From contig CAMYCE010000035.1 of assembly GCA_947254205.1 (NCBI GenBank), forward strand, positions 1 to 20,098: a stretch of 20,098 bases of DNA. Direction: 5' to 3'. Origin of the DNA: an uncultured Prevotellaceae bacterium (GTDB lineage: Bacteria; Bacteroidota; Bacteroidia; Bacteroidales; Muribaculaceae). The notes under the pieces were generated by a model, which was given only the letters and a program-made list of their open reading frames with translations, did not search any database and had not been told where the DNA came from. Positions 1 to 7,838 of this stretch are shown here, piece by piece (position 1 is the first letter of the stretch; each line of letters begins with the position of its first letter). Made by a program: the position numbers and the translations under genes.

Positions 1-51
1 AGGAAAAGCCTAAGATATTTTCTTATTGCGACCTAATGACCGATTTGGGTT
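1..51 (+). repeat. Dispersed repeat copy A, truncated by the window edge
   Basis: These 51 bases are identical to 14988-15038, the right part of the MITE-like element beside the tRNA-Asn gene, and nearly identical to the reverse complement of 20004-20054. Identity to the 14988-15038 copy stops after GATTTGGGTT, which marks the same outer end. The rest of this copy lies left of the window. It sits about 100 bp beyond the stop of the M16 peptidase gene, in non-coding DNA. Confidence 0.9.
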
Positions 52-91
52 TATTTCTTGGGCATAAGGAGCCGTTGCTGTAGCAAGCATT

Positions 92-135
92 AAAACAACA
101 GGGGGCTATATTGCCGTTGCAACATAACCCTGTTG
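92..135 (-). terminator. Putative intrinsic terminator of the M16 peptidase gene
   Basis: Read leftward from the peptidase stop, CAACAGGG (135-128) pairs perfectly with CCCTGTTG (103-96) and is followed by TTTT (95-92). The 24-nt loop contains a smaller GTTGCAAC palindrome that could fold inside it. The position, 21 bases after the stop codon, fits a terminator. The loop is long and the U-run short, so this is a moderate call. Confidence 0.5.
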
Positions 136-156
136 AGCAGTATAATCGTGGATTGA

Positions 157-2976
157 TTATTCTTTGGGAAGCATGATGATTTCTACATGGTCGCCTTTGA
201 GAATCACGTCTTTGGCAAACTTAGAAATGCTTGCAGGAGTGAGGCTCTTCACAATGTTTTGGTATTGCGAGTGGGTGTCGATGCCACGGCTCACATACAT
301 GCTCAATGCATTCAACCAGTAGCCATTTTCTTTGCTGCTTTCATCGGCATCTTTGAGCATAGCAGCCTTGATGTCTTTGAGAGTTGCAGCGTCAACAGTC
401 TTGGCAATATTGGTCATTTCGTCGCGCATGAGTTTGATGGCGATGTCTTTCTTTTCGGGCTTCATTTGGCACATGCCAGCCACGAAGGTATAGGGCAGGT
501 CGCCTGTGAGGCGTGCGCCACCACCAGCACCGGGAGAGTAGGCGGCACTTTCTTTTTCGCGAATTTGTTGCAAATAACGCTTGTCGAGAATCTTGCCCAC
601 CACTTGAGCCTTGATAGAGTTTTCAAGCGTGTAGGGCACCTTGGTGTTGTACCAATACATGCGGGCCATGGGCTTGGGAGTTTCCATCTTGTGGGTGAAT
701 TGGTTCACAAGCTTGCCAGCTGGATATTCTTGCACGTTTTTCCAGTTTTCTTTGGCTTTGGTGCCGGGGAGCGAAGCAATGTATTGCTCGATGAGGGGCT
801 TGATGGTTGCTTCGTCGAAGCTACCCACAAAGTAGAAGGTGAAGTCGCCAGCGTTGGCTGTGCGCTCTTTGGCGATTTGCAGAATGCGGTCATAGTTCAC
901 ATTCTTCAAGTCTTCGGCATTGAAGGGTTTGTCGCGCCAGTTGTGGTTGTTGATTGTGTAGTTGATCGAGTCGCTAAATACACTCTCGGCATGCAAGCCC
1001 TTGTTTTTCAACACAGTCGCAAGTTGAGTCATGAGGTTGTCATAGCTCTTTTGGTCTTTGTTGATTTTAGTGAAGTAGAGGTAGTTGAGTTGGAACAAAG
1101 TTTCGAGGTCCTTTTTGGTTGAGTTACCGTTCAGGCGCTCATAAGATGTGCTGAGCGAGAGGTTCACGTTGGCATTCTTGCCAGCCAGAGCCTTCGAGAG
1201 TTCGGTGGTGCTGAAGTTGCCCAAACCGCTCGATTCAATCACTCCATCAAAGAGGGCGCAGTTGGCCCAGTCGGCTTTGCCATAGAGTGAGCTACCACCC
1301 TTAGACTCGGCTTCATAGATGATTTGGTCGTCTTTGAAGTTGGTTTTCTTGAGAATAACCTTGGCACCATTGCTCAGGGTGAGTTCCTTGTAACCCATTT
1401 TGTCGTTGGTGGTTTCTTTCACAATCTTGCCAGCTTTGGGCATCTCGGTCATGAGAGGCTCTTGCTTCACATTGTCGACATAGGCTTCGAGCTTGGCAGC
1501 GTGGGCAGCATCGAGAGCACCCTTGAGGCTTGCCACGGTGGGATAAACAGCACCTTCTTTTTCTTGGTTGAAGTTCATCACAACCACGTTGGTGTCGGTC
1601 ATGCTGATGAGTTCCTTCATTTGCTCGTTGATGAGTTCAACAGGGATTTGAGGCACAAGCATGTTCATGATTTGGTAATCGGTTTCGATTGAGCTCATGG
1701 GCTCTTTGCTCAAATAGTTGGAAGCATAACCACGACCATAGGTTTCGTTAGAAATCTTGTTGCGGTTGTTGTATTGCTTTTCAAGATTGCTCAGGTAGTC
1801 GGCCTTGGCACGCTCATATTCGGTGGCAGTGAAGCCAAATTTCACAGCACGCAACACCTCTTCGGTGGCAGCTTGCAAGGCCTCGGTGGTTTTGCCTTCT
1901 TTGGGCAAAGTGAACACGGTGAAGGCATCTTTGGTCTTCGACATGATGTATTGGCCATCATAGCCACCAGCTTGAATGAAGGGGCAATCGGGCTCTTGAG
2001 CTTTCTCGGTGAAGCGTTGATAGAGCATGCTTGAAATCATTTGCTTGGCATATTGGTCGGCCATATACATGATGTTGCCCTTCTCGCTTTCGGGATAGGG
2101 ATCGTGCTTGAACATGAGTTGCACAATGCTATATTGTTGCTCCTTGTCTTTGTCAACCACAATGATGGGAGCTGCATTGTCGGGCACAGGAATGTCTTCT
2201 ACCTTGGGAGCTGTGGCAGGAGCAGCAGGAATTGGGCCAAAGAGTTCTTTGATTTTGGCGATTGTGTGGTTCACATCGATGTCGCCCACCACAATAATGG
2301 CTTGGTTGTCGGGGTGATACCACTTGTGGTAGTAGTCGCGCAATTCGTTGTATTTGAAACCGTCGACCACGCTCATCAAGCCAATGGGCATGCGCTTGCC
2401 ATATTTTGTACCAGGATAGAGGGTCTCGAGGTTGCGCTCAAACATGCGTTGGTTGGCTGTGAGGCGCATGCGCCACTCTTCGTGAATCACGCCACGCTCC
2501 TCGTCAATTTCTTTGTCTTCGAGCAACAAGCCATTGCTCCAGTCTTTGAGAATGAGCAAGCACGAGTCGAGGGCACTTTGACGGGTTGAGGGCACATCGT
2601 TGATGTTATAAACAGTTTGGTCGATACCGGTGTAGGCATTCAAGTCGCGACCAAATTCCACACCAAGGCTGCGGGTGTAGTCGATCACGCCATTGCCGGG
2701 ATAGTTTTGAGTGCCGTTGAAGCACATGTGCTCAAGGAAGTGAGCCAAACCACGCTGGCTTTCTTCTTCTTGCAACGATCCCACACGTTGAGCAATGTAG
2801 AAGTTTACATGATGCTCAGGATAGTTGTTGTAGCGAACATAGTAGGTGAGGCCGTTGGCCAATTTGCCAGTGTGAACAGCTGTGTCAACTGGAATTGGGG
2901 GCATGCCTTGTGCACTCATCGAGGTGAATCCACCCACGAGAGCAACGGCAACTACTAAGAGTTTTTTGAGTTTCAT
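157..2976 (-). CDS. Exported M16 family zinc metallopeptidase, two-domain
   Basis: A 939-residue insulinase/pitrilysin-type peptidase. Residues 1-23 form a signal peptide (basic MKLKK, hydrophobic core, SAQ before the mature part), so it probably acts in the periplasm or at the outer membrane. The N-terminal catalytic domain holds the inverted zinc motif HFLEH at 79-83, and E160 lies exactly where the family pattern HxxEH-X76-E puts the third zinc ligand; EERGVIHEE surrounds it. A second M16 domain (about 540-939) lacks a zinc motif, as is normal for the inactive half of these proteins, and has the R/Y-rich region (REKESAAYSPG, about 800-815) expected for substrate contact. The two-domain length is usual for Bacteroidetes. 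It begins at ATG 2976, is monocistronic with its own promoter about 120 bp upstream, and probably degrades peptides; its substrate cannot be read from sequence. Confidence 0.93.
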   Translation of the reverse strand: MKLKKLLVVAVALVGGFTSMSAQGMPPIPVDTAVHTGKLANGLTYYVRYNNYPEHHVNFYIAQRVGSLQEEESQRGLAHFLEHMCFNGTQNYPGNGVIDYTRSLGVEFGRDLNAYTGIDQTVYNINDVPSTRQSALDSCLLILKDWSNGLLLEDKEIDEERGVIHEEWRMRLTANQRMFERNLETLYPGTKYGKRMPIGLMSVVDGFKYNELRDYYHKWYHPDNQAIIVVGDIDVNHTIAKIKELFGPIPAAPATAPKVEDIPVPDNAAPIIVVDKDKEQQYSIVQLMFKHDPYPESEKGNIMYMADQYAKQMISSMLYQRFTEKAQEPDCPFIQAGGYDGQYIMSKTKDAFTVFTLPKEGKTTEALQAATEEVLRAVKFGFTATEYERAKADYLSNLEKQYNNRNKISNETYGRGYASNYLSKEPMSSIETDYQIMNMLVPQIPVELINEQMKELISMTDTNVVVMNFNQEKEGAVYPTVASLKGALDAAHAAKLEAYVDNVKQEPLMTEMPKAGKIVKETTNDKMGYKELTLSNGAKVILKKTNFKDDQIIYEAESKGGSSLYGKADWANCALFDGVIESSGLGNFSTTELSKALAGKNANVNLSLSTSYERLNGNSTKKDLETLFQLNYLYFTKINKDQKSYDNLMTQLATVLKNKGLHAESVFSDSINYTINNHNWRDKPFNAEDLKNVNYDRILQIAKERTANAGDFTFYFVGSFDEATIKPLIEQYIASLPGTKAKENWKNVQEYPAGKLVNQFTHKMETPKPMARMYWYNTKVPYTLENSIKAQVVGKILDKRYLQQIREKESAAYSPGAGGGARLTGDLPYTFVAGMCQMKPEKKDIAIKLMRDEMTNIAKTVDAATLKDIKAAMLKDADESSKENGYWLNALSMYVSRGIDTHSQYQNIVKSLTPASISKFAKDVILKGDHVEIIMLPKE

Positions 2977-3093
2977 AAAAAAAAGTAGTTTTTATAATTT
3001 AAAGTATAGTTTCTTTTTTCGTGTTTTGTTGTCTTTATTGATATAGACGCAAAAAGGGGTGTAAATGTTACATCACAAAGGCAATTATTTTTA

Positions 3094-3124
3094 CAAAAGT
3101 AATGTTTTTTTTAAAAACAAGCAA
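3094..3124 (-). promoter_or_regulatory. Bacteroidetes-type promoter for the M16 peptidase gene
   Basis: On the minus strand TTG (3124-3122) is followed after exactly 20 nt by TACTTTTG (3101-3094), a full match to TAnnTTTG. Transcription would start near 3087 and give a leader of about 110 nt that is very A/T-rich just before the ATG at 2976. Confidence 0.75.
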
Positions 3125-3151
3125 TTTGCCCCTTGGTTTTTCGCCTATTTA

Positions 3152-3168
3152 GGCTCTTGCACAGAGCC
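3152..3168 (-). terminator. Hairpin just after the pseudouridine synthase stop
   Basis: GGCTCT (3152-3157) and AGAGCC (3163-3168) form a perfect 6-bp stem with a 5-nt loop, starting two bases beyond the stop codon. No U-run follows on the minus strand (TAAATAGGCG instead), so it may be a terminator of a weaker kind or a 3'-end stabilising hairpin. It separates this gene from the peptidase promoter. Confidence 0.4.
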
Positions 3169-3170
3169 AG

Positions 3171-4091
3171 TTATTCGATGAGAGAAAGAAAGTTTTCGGG
3201 CACTGGCGACTCAAAGTGCATCTCCTCGGCAGTGATGGGGTGGGTGAAGCCCAGCTTGGTGGCATGAAGGGCAAGACGATGCAGGGGGTTGCTGTGCCCG
3301 CCATATTTTCGGTCGCCACATATGGGGTGCCCCAAGTCTTTCATGTGCACACGCAACTGGTTTTTGTGCCCCGTGTTGAGCGAGAGTTCAACACGACTAT
3401 AGCGGCTACCTCGGTCGAGGGTGCGGTAGCGAGTCTTGGCAAGTACGCCCTCGTCGGGGTTTTCGCTCGATTTCACCTCATAGTTGTCGGCATCATAGAG
3501 GTAGTTTTGCACAAGCCCTCGGTCTTCGGCCACACGCCCCTCTACAATAGCCTCATATTTGCGTTCCAAAATGATTTTATTCCAATTGCTGAGCATCACC
3601 TCGCGTGCCTTGGCAGTGCGAGCCAGTATCATGAGGCCCGATGTATCGCGATCGAGGCGGTGCACAACGTACACGCGTGCGTGCTCACTGCCGGTCTTCA
3701 CATAGCGACGCAACACGTTAAACACCGTGTCGCTCTTGGTGTCGCCTCCGGCAGCAGTAGAGAGCATGCCATAGCCTTTGTCAACGACCATGATGTCGTT
3801 GTCTTCATAGATGAGCTTGATTTTGGGGTGTGAAAAAATGTTGAAAGCTCCGTGAAAGTTCACCCACAATTCGTCACCACAATTCACAGGGCGGTCAAAT
3901 TGCGAACTCGGCACTCCGCCCACGGCCAGTTGGTGATGCTTGAGCATCGACTTCACCTTGCTGGCACTGTGATCTTTGAGTATCGAGATGGCTGCGTTGA
4001 GCAGTGTGGAATTTTCTTTGATTTTAAATTTTTGAATGTTGGCTCGCCATGTGGGTTGCCTGTGCTGATTGTTGCGCCCCGATTTTCTCAT
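3171..4091 (-). CDS. RluA-family pseudouridine synthase
   Basis: 306 residues from ATG 4091. It converts specific uridines in rRNA or tRNA to pseudouridine. An S4-like RNA-binding segment (about 24-80) precedes the catalytic domain. The RluA signature HRLDRDTSG lies at 144-152 with D147 as the catalytic aspartate. Further family landmarks are KYEAIVEG (178-185) and the C-terminal NQLRVHMKDLGHPICGDRKYG block (244-264). The usual TGR before that block reads TGHK here (240-243). An upstream in-frame TTG at 4175 would add 28 residues, but it is the -33 element of the promoter at 4145-4175, so 4091 is the better start. Sequence does not settle which member (RluA, RluC or RluD type) or which uridine is modified. 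The stop is followed by a hairpin, and the gene has its own promoter between it and xerD. Confidence 0.9.
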   Translation of the reverse strand: MRKSGRNNQHRQPTWRANIQKFKIKENSTLLNAAISILKDHSASKVKSMLKHHQLAVGGVPSSQFDRPVNCGDELWVNFHGAFNIFSHPKIKLIYEDNDIMVVDKGYGMLSTAAGGDTKSDTVFNVLRRYVKTGSEHARVYVVHRLDRDTSGLMILARTAKAREVMLSNWNKIILERKYEAIVEGRVAEDRGLVQNYLYDADNYEVKSSENPDEGVLAKTRYRTLDRGSRYSRVELSLNTGHKNQLRVHMKDLGHPICGDRKYGGHSNPLHRLALHATKLGFTHPITAEEMHFESPVPENFLSLIE

Positions 4092-4144
4092 CTGCAAAGT
4101 GTGTGTGTGAATTGTAGTTATTATTATATGTGTTATTGTGCTGG

Positions 4145-4175
4145 CAAAGTTAGTGTAAATCGCTTGTTTACACAA
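4145..4175 (-). promoter_or_regulatory. Bacteroidetes-type promoter for the pseudouridine synthase gene
   Basis: On the minus strand TTG (4175-4173) is followed after exactly 20 nt by TAACTTTG (4152-4145), a full match to the -7 consensus. The leader to ATG 4091 would be about 45-50 nt and contains a run of alternating CA repeats. This promoter decides the start codon of the gene downstream. It lies between that gene and the stop of xerD at 4188. Confidence 0.8.
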
Positions 4176-4187
4176 GTGGGTGACGTG

Positions 4188-5108
4188 TCAATCTTTGTGC
4201 ATGAGATAGCGGGGGTGATGCTGTAGAATCTCGTTGCGCAACCGGTGGCGGTCGATGTGCACATAAATCTCGGTAGTGGTGATGCTCTCGTGCCCCAGCA
4301 TTTGCTGAATGGCGCGCAAGTTGGCCCCGCCTTCGAGCAAGTGGGTGGCAAAGGAGTGGCGCAGGGTGTGGGGGCTCACAGTTTTGCGTATTCCTGCCAA
4401 CTCACACAGCTGCTTGATGATATAAAACACCATCACCCGTGTTAGCCTTGCTCCACGACGGTTCAAAAATAAAATGTCGTCGTTGCCTCGTTTCACAACC
4501 ATGTTGCTCCTTGTGTGCTCGATATAAAGCCCAATTTGCTCCAGTGCCACAGTGTCGATGGGCACAAGCCGCTGCTTGTCGCCTTTGCCCTCAACCACAA
4601 TATATTCTTCGTCAAAAAACACTTGCGACAGCTTGAGGTTTACCAGTTCGCTCACTCGCAATCCACAGCCATACAGGGTTTCGATGATGGCTCGATTGCG
4701 TTGTCCCTCGGCTTTGCTCATGTCGATGCACTCAATCATGCGGTCGATTTCGTCGATAGTGAGCACTTCGGGCAGGTGTCGCCCTATTTTGGGGGTGGGC
4801 AACAACACGGTGGGGTTGGACTCGATGTGGTTTTCAATGACAAGAAATTTAAAGAAACTTTTGATGCCCGAAATGATGCGTGCTTGCGATCGTGCTCCTA
4901 TGCCCAAGTCTTGCAAGGCGCACACAAAATTGTTGAGGTCGTCGCAGTTCACTTGCTTGAGTGTCAGCCCTTCTTGTGATATATAGTCGAGCAACTTGGT
5001 CACGTCTTCGCAATAGCCCACGGCAGTGTTGCTTGAGAGACCTTTCTCAAACTTCAAATGAGCCAAATATTGCTCTACCACATGTTGTGTTTCGCCATCT
5101 GTTGTCAT
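4188..5108 (-). CDS. xerD: Tyrosine recombinase, XerC/XerD type
   Basis: 306 residues, the normal XerC/D length. The N-terminal SAM-like core-binding domain (about 8-95) is followed by the catalytic domain with all active-site residues in place: R151 in GCGLRVSEL, K175 in EGKGDKQR, H247 and R250 in SPHTLRHSFATHLLEGG, H273 in MLGHESI, and the nucleophile Y282 in TEIYVHID. XerD with its partner XerC resolves chromosome dimers at dif near the terminus during division. The HTLRHSFATHLLEGG block and overall length favour XerD, but XerC and XerD are hard to separate here. It starts at ATG 5108 only a few bases after a TATCTTTG -7 element, so the mRNA may be nearly leaderless. No phage, integron or attachment site lies beside it, which argues for a housekeeping recombinase rather than an integrase. 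Confidence 0.88.
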   Translation of the reverse strand: MTTDGETQHVVEQYLAHLKFEKGLSSNTAVGYCEDVTKLLDYISQEGLTLKQVNCDDLNNFVCALQDLGIGARSQARIISGIKSFFKFLVIENHIESNPTVLLPTPKIGRHLPEVLTIDEIDRMIECIDMSKAEGQRNRAIIETLYGCGLRVSELVNLKLSQVFFDEEYIVVEGKGDKQRLVPIDTVALEQIGLYIEHTRSNMVVKRGNDDILFLNRRGARLTRVMVFYIIKQLCELAGIRKTVSPHTLRHSFATHLLEGGANLRAIQQMLGHESITTTEIYVHIDRHRLRNEILQHHPRYLMHKD

Positions 5109-5119
5109 AAACGCAACTG

Positions 5120-5127
5120 CAAAGATA
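5120..5127 (-). promoter_or_regulatory. -7 element for xerD
   Basis: The minus strand reads TATCTTTG, a perfect TAnnTTTG match, ending 11 bases before the xerD ATG at 5108. The -33 position at the usual 20-nt spacing reads TTC rather than TTG, so the upstream element is weaker. With a start site 5-8 bases downstream, the leader would be under 10 nt. Confidence 0.6.
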
Positions 5128-5133
5128 AGGTTT

Positions 5134-5164
5134 TTGGAGGAACCGAGGAAAATGTGTAATTTTA
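5134..5164 (+). promoter_or_regulatory. Promoter for the yfhO operon
   Basis: TTG (5134-5136) is followed after exactly 20 nt by TAATTTTA (5157-5164), one mismatch from TAnnTTTG at the last base. Transcription from about 5170 gives a leader of roughly 35 nt to ATG 5207 and leaves the alternative TTG start at 5177 almost at the RNA end. Its -33 element lies 6 bp from the divergent xerD -7 element. Confidence 0.65.
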
Positions 5165-5206
5165 CTGCCTGAAAAATTGGAAATTTCTAAATTCTTTACT
5201 CAACAC

Positions 5207-7831
5207 ATGGAAAAGAAGCAAGATAAAAGCCCATTGGGTTTTGTTAATGTGAAATCGGTGGTCACATTTCTCATTTCGGCAATCACTTTTGTTGTGATTT
5301 CGTGGATTTATTTCTACCCCGGCGATGTGCAGGGCGATGTGATGCAACCTGGCGATGTGATGCAGGGGCAGGCAATTGGACATGAGATTCAACAGTTCAA
5401 GGAGAGCACTGGCGAGGTTTCGCGCTGGACCAATGCCATGTTTGGCGGTATGCCCTCATTTCAAATTAACCCTTCCTATGATAGCAGCTCCATGCTGGGA
5501 ATGGTGAGCAAAATTTATTCGCTCAAGTTTTTGGGCACGCCCGACCCTGTGAGCTGGCTATTCATGCTCATGCTGGGCTTCTTTATCTTGATGTTGGCCT
5601 TCGACATGAAGTGGTATTATGCCGTGCTGGGAGCCGTGGGCTATGGCTTTTCGAGCTACTTTTTCATTATCATGGGGGCTGGCCACATTTGGAAATTGCT
5701 CACTTTGTGCTACATTCCACCCACAATAGCGGGTGTGGTGCTGTGCTATCGTGGCAAGTGGCTTGCTGGTGGTGCCTTGGCAGCTTTGTTTGGTGCACTG
5801 CAACTCATGTCCAACCATGTGCAGATGTCCTATTATTTTGGTTTTGTGATAGTGGCACTCATGGTGGCCTATCTGTGCATAGCCATCAAAGAGAAAACAG
5901 TGGCTCGCTGGGGCATCGCAACTGCTGTGCTCATGGTGGCAGGAGGACTGGCTTTGGCTTCCAATGCTCCCAACCTCTATATGAGCTATAAATATGCCAA
6001 AGAAACCATGCGTGGAGGGCACTCCGACCTCTCCGATGGTGGCGATGGCCAAGCCTCTAAGGGCGGTGTTGAAGCTCGCAGTGGGGGGTTGAGCAAAGAA
6101 TATATCACACAGTGGAGCTATGGCAAGGGAGAAACCTTCACGCTCATGGTGCCCAATGTGCAAGGTGGAGCCTCATTGAAACCCACCAAGAGCGACCAAG
6201 ACCCAAGTCAAATCGTGAACATGCCCATGACCCTCGACCAAACGGGCAAGGCACAAGACATGATGAGCAAGGGCGAGATGAATCCTGTGGATAGTCAGTG
6301 CATGCCCTATTTTTCACAATATTTTGGTGATCAACCCATGACCAACGGACCCGTGTATGTGGGTGCACTCATTTGTGCACTCTTCTTGCTGGGCTGTGTG
6401 GTGGTGAAAGGTCCCATTAAATGGGCACTGCTTGCTGTGACACTCTTGTCGATATTCCTCTCGTGGGGGCACAACATGATGTGGCTCTCCAGTTTGTTTG
6501 TCGACTATTTCCCTCTCTACAATAAGTTTCGCACGGTGTCGAGCATTCTTGTGATTGCCGAGTTCACCATGCCACTCATGGCTGTGCTGGCAGTGAAGGA
6601 GATGTTTAGCGACGACGATTTCTTGAAAAAGCATCAAAAAGCACTTTTTGCCACCTTTGGCATCAGTGCAGGCTTGTGCTTGCTGTTTGCCGTGATGCCC
6701 GGCTTGTTTGCCAATTTCACTGCTGCCGACCAGCAGACCTACGACTCAATTAAGGCTCAACTGCAGCAAGAACCTGCGACCCTGCGACCCACCATCGATG
6801 CCGTGCGCGCTGCCATGGTGAGTGCCGATGCTTGGCGTAGCTTGGCGATTATTGTCGTGGGCTTTGTGATTATATATGCCTATCTCAAGCGATATGTCAA
6901 AGTCGATGCTGCTGTGGCTACCTTGCTTGTGGCTCTGGTGGTGATGATCGACATGTATGCCGTGAACAAGCGTTACATCAATCAAGACTCGTTTGTGTCG
7001 AAATATGACTTGAAACCAGTGAATTTTGAAAAACGCCCTGCCGATGTGCAAGTGCTCAAAGACACTGCCCAAAACTATCGAGTGCTCGATGTGCAAGGCT
7101 TCATGTCGGGCAATGCTTCCTATTATCACAAGACGGTGGGCGGTTATCACCCAGCCAAGTTGGTGCGTTTCAACGACTTGCTTGAGCGACAACTCACCAA
7201 AAATGGAAGGCTCAACATTGCTCAAACACAGCAAGGAGCAATCGACTTCGACAAAATGAGCGTGTGGAACATGTTGAACACCAAATACATCATTGTCGAC
7301 CCCAACACAGCCATTCTCAATCCTGCTGCGCTGGGCAATGCTTGGTTTGTTGATAGTCTCACCTATGTGAACAACGCCGACGAGGAAATGAAATTTCTCG
7401 ACAACTTCAATGCCGCCCATCATGCTGTTGCCAATAAGCAATTTGCCTCGGTTTTGGGCAATGCCACTGCAACTTCGCCCGGCGACACGATCATAGAAAC
7501 TTCCTATGCCCCCAATCGCCTCTCTTTCCATAGCCACAGTGCCCAAGGTGGCGTGGCGGTGTTGAGTGAAATTTACTTCCCATGGGGCTGGAATGTGACC
7601 ATTGATGGCAAAGATGTGCAACTGGGGCGCGTGAACTATGTGTTGCGTGCTCTCAGGGTTCCTGCCGGCGATCACAACATCGTCATGACTTTCAAGCCTC
7701 AAGAAGTCGACACCACCGATGGCGTGGCCAAGGGTGCAATCTTGTTGATTTTCTTGGGTGTGATTGCCGCCATTGTGGTGCCCATAGTGATGGGTAGACG
7801 CCCGAAAAACGTCGATGAAACCGTAGCTTAA
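5207..7831 (+). CDS. YfhO family multi-spanning membrane protein
   Basis: 874 residues from ATG 5207. The first transmembrane helix (about 18-38, ending in WIYFYPGD) is followed by an extracytoplasmic stretch with PGDVMQGQAIGHE. It continues with many hydrophobic helices between about residues 100 and 470, more at about 485-610, a soluble C-terminal region (about 620-840) and a final helix (IFLGVIAAIVVPIVMG) near the end. This is the architecture of YfhO-like proteins, large GT-C-like membrane proteins. In Gram-positive bacteria YfhO glycosylates lipoteichoic acid; the Bacteroidetes relatives are uncharacterised, so a role in transferring sugar to an envelope polymer is inference. An in-frame TTG at 5177 would add 10 residues but lies too near the promoter. 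It is the first gene of an operon with the methyltransferase-like and GT11-like genes. GGCGATGTG occurs three times in frame at 5321-5359. Confidence 0.85.
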   Translation: MEKKQDKSPLGFVNVKSVVTFLISAITFVVISWIYFYPGDVQGDVMQPGDVMQGQAIGHEIQQFKESTGEVSRWTNAMFGGMPSFQINPSYDSSSMLGMVSKIYSLKFLGTPDPVSWLFMLMLGFFILMLAFDMKWYYAVLGAVGYGFSSYFFIIMGAGHIWKLLTLCYIPPTIAGVVLCYRGKWLAGGALAALFGALQLMSNHVQMSYYFGFVIVALMVAYLCIAIKEKTVARWGIATAVLMVAGGLALASNAPNLYMSYKYAKETMRGGHSDLSDGGDGQASKGGVEARSGGLSKEYITQWSYGKGETFTLMVPNVQGGASLKPTKSDQDPSQIVNMPMTLDQTGKAQDMMSKGEMNPVDSQCMPYFSQYFGDQPMTNGPVYVGALICALFLLGCVVVKGPIKWALLAVTLLSIFLSWGHNMMWLSSLFVDYFPLYNKFRTVSSILVIAEFTMPLMAVLAVKEMFSDDDFLKKHQKALFATFGISAGLCLLFAVMPGLFANFTAADQQTYDSIKAQLQQEPATLRPTIDAVRAAMVSADAWRSLAIIVVGFVIIYAYLKRYVKVDAAVATLLVALVVMIDMYAVNKRYINQDSFVSKYDLKPVNFEKRPADVQVLKDTAQNYRVLDVQGFMSGNASYYHKTVGGYHPAKLVRFNDLLERQLTKNGRLNIAQTQQGAIDFDKMSVWNMLNTKYIIVDPNTAILNPAALGNAWFVDSLTYVNNADEEMKFLDNFNAAHHAVANKQFASVLGNATATSPGDTIIETSYAPNRLSFHSHSAQGGVAVLSEIYFPWGWNVTIDGKDVQLGRVNYVLRALRVPAGDHNIVMTFKPQEVDTTDGVAKGAILLIFLGVIAAIVVPIVMGRRPKNVDETVA

Positions 7832-7838
7832 AATTGAA

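Noticed and set aside
187..1122. Long open frames on the plus strand opposite the M16 peptidase, and similar long frames opposite mfd (10611-11753, 11775-12749) and yfhO (6746-7858 on the minus strand)
   Set aside because: They mirror the codons of well-identified genes on the other strand, are rich in His, Val and Phe runs typical of antisense frames, and resemble no family.
4092..4175. A 28-residue N-terminal extension of the pseudouridine synthase from TTG 4175
   Set aside because: The TTG is the -33 element of a consensus promoter whose start site lies downstream of it, and the extra residues (ITHIIITTIHTHT) look like translated intergenic DNA.
4188..5108. XerC/D-type protein as integrase of a mobile element with tRNA-Asn as attachment site
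   Set aside because: The gene is about 9.6 kb from the tRNA with housekeeping genes between, has a typical XerC/D length and motifs, and no repeat of the tRNA 3' end is found nearby.
5321..5364. Tandem repeat GGCGATGTG (three times) in yfhO as a phase-variable tract
   Set aside because: The units are unevenly spaced (12 and 18 bp) and in frame, and the encoded PGDVQGDVMQPGDVMQG fits the normal family segment, so it looks like codon similarity rather than a slippage tract.
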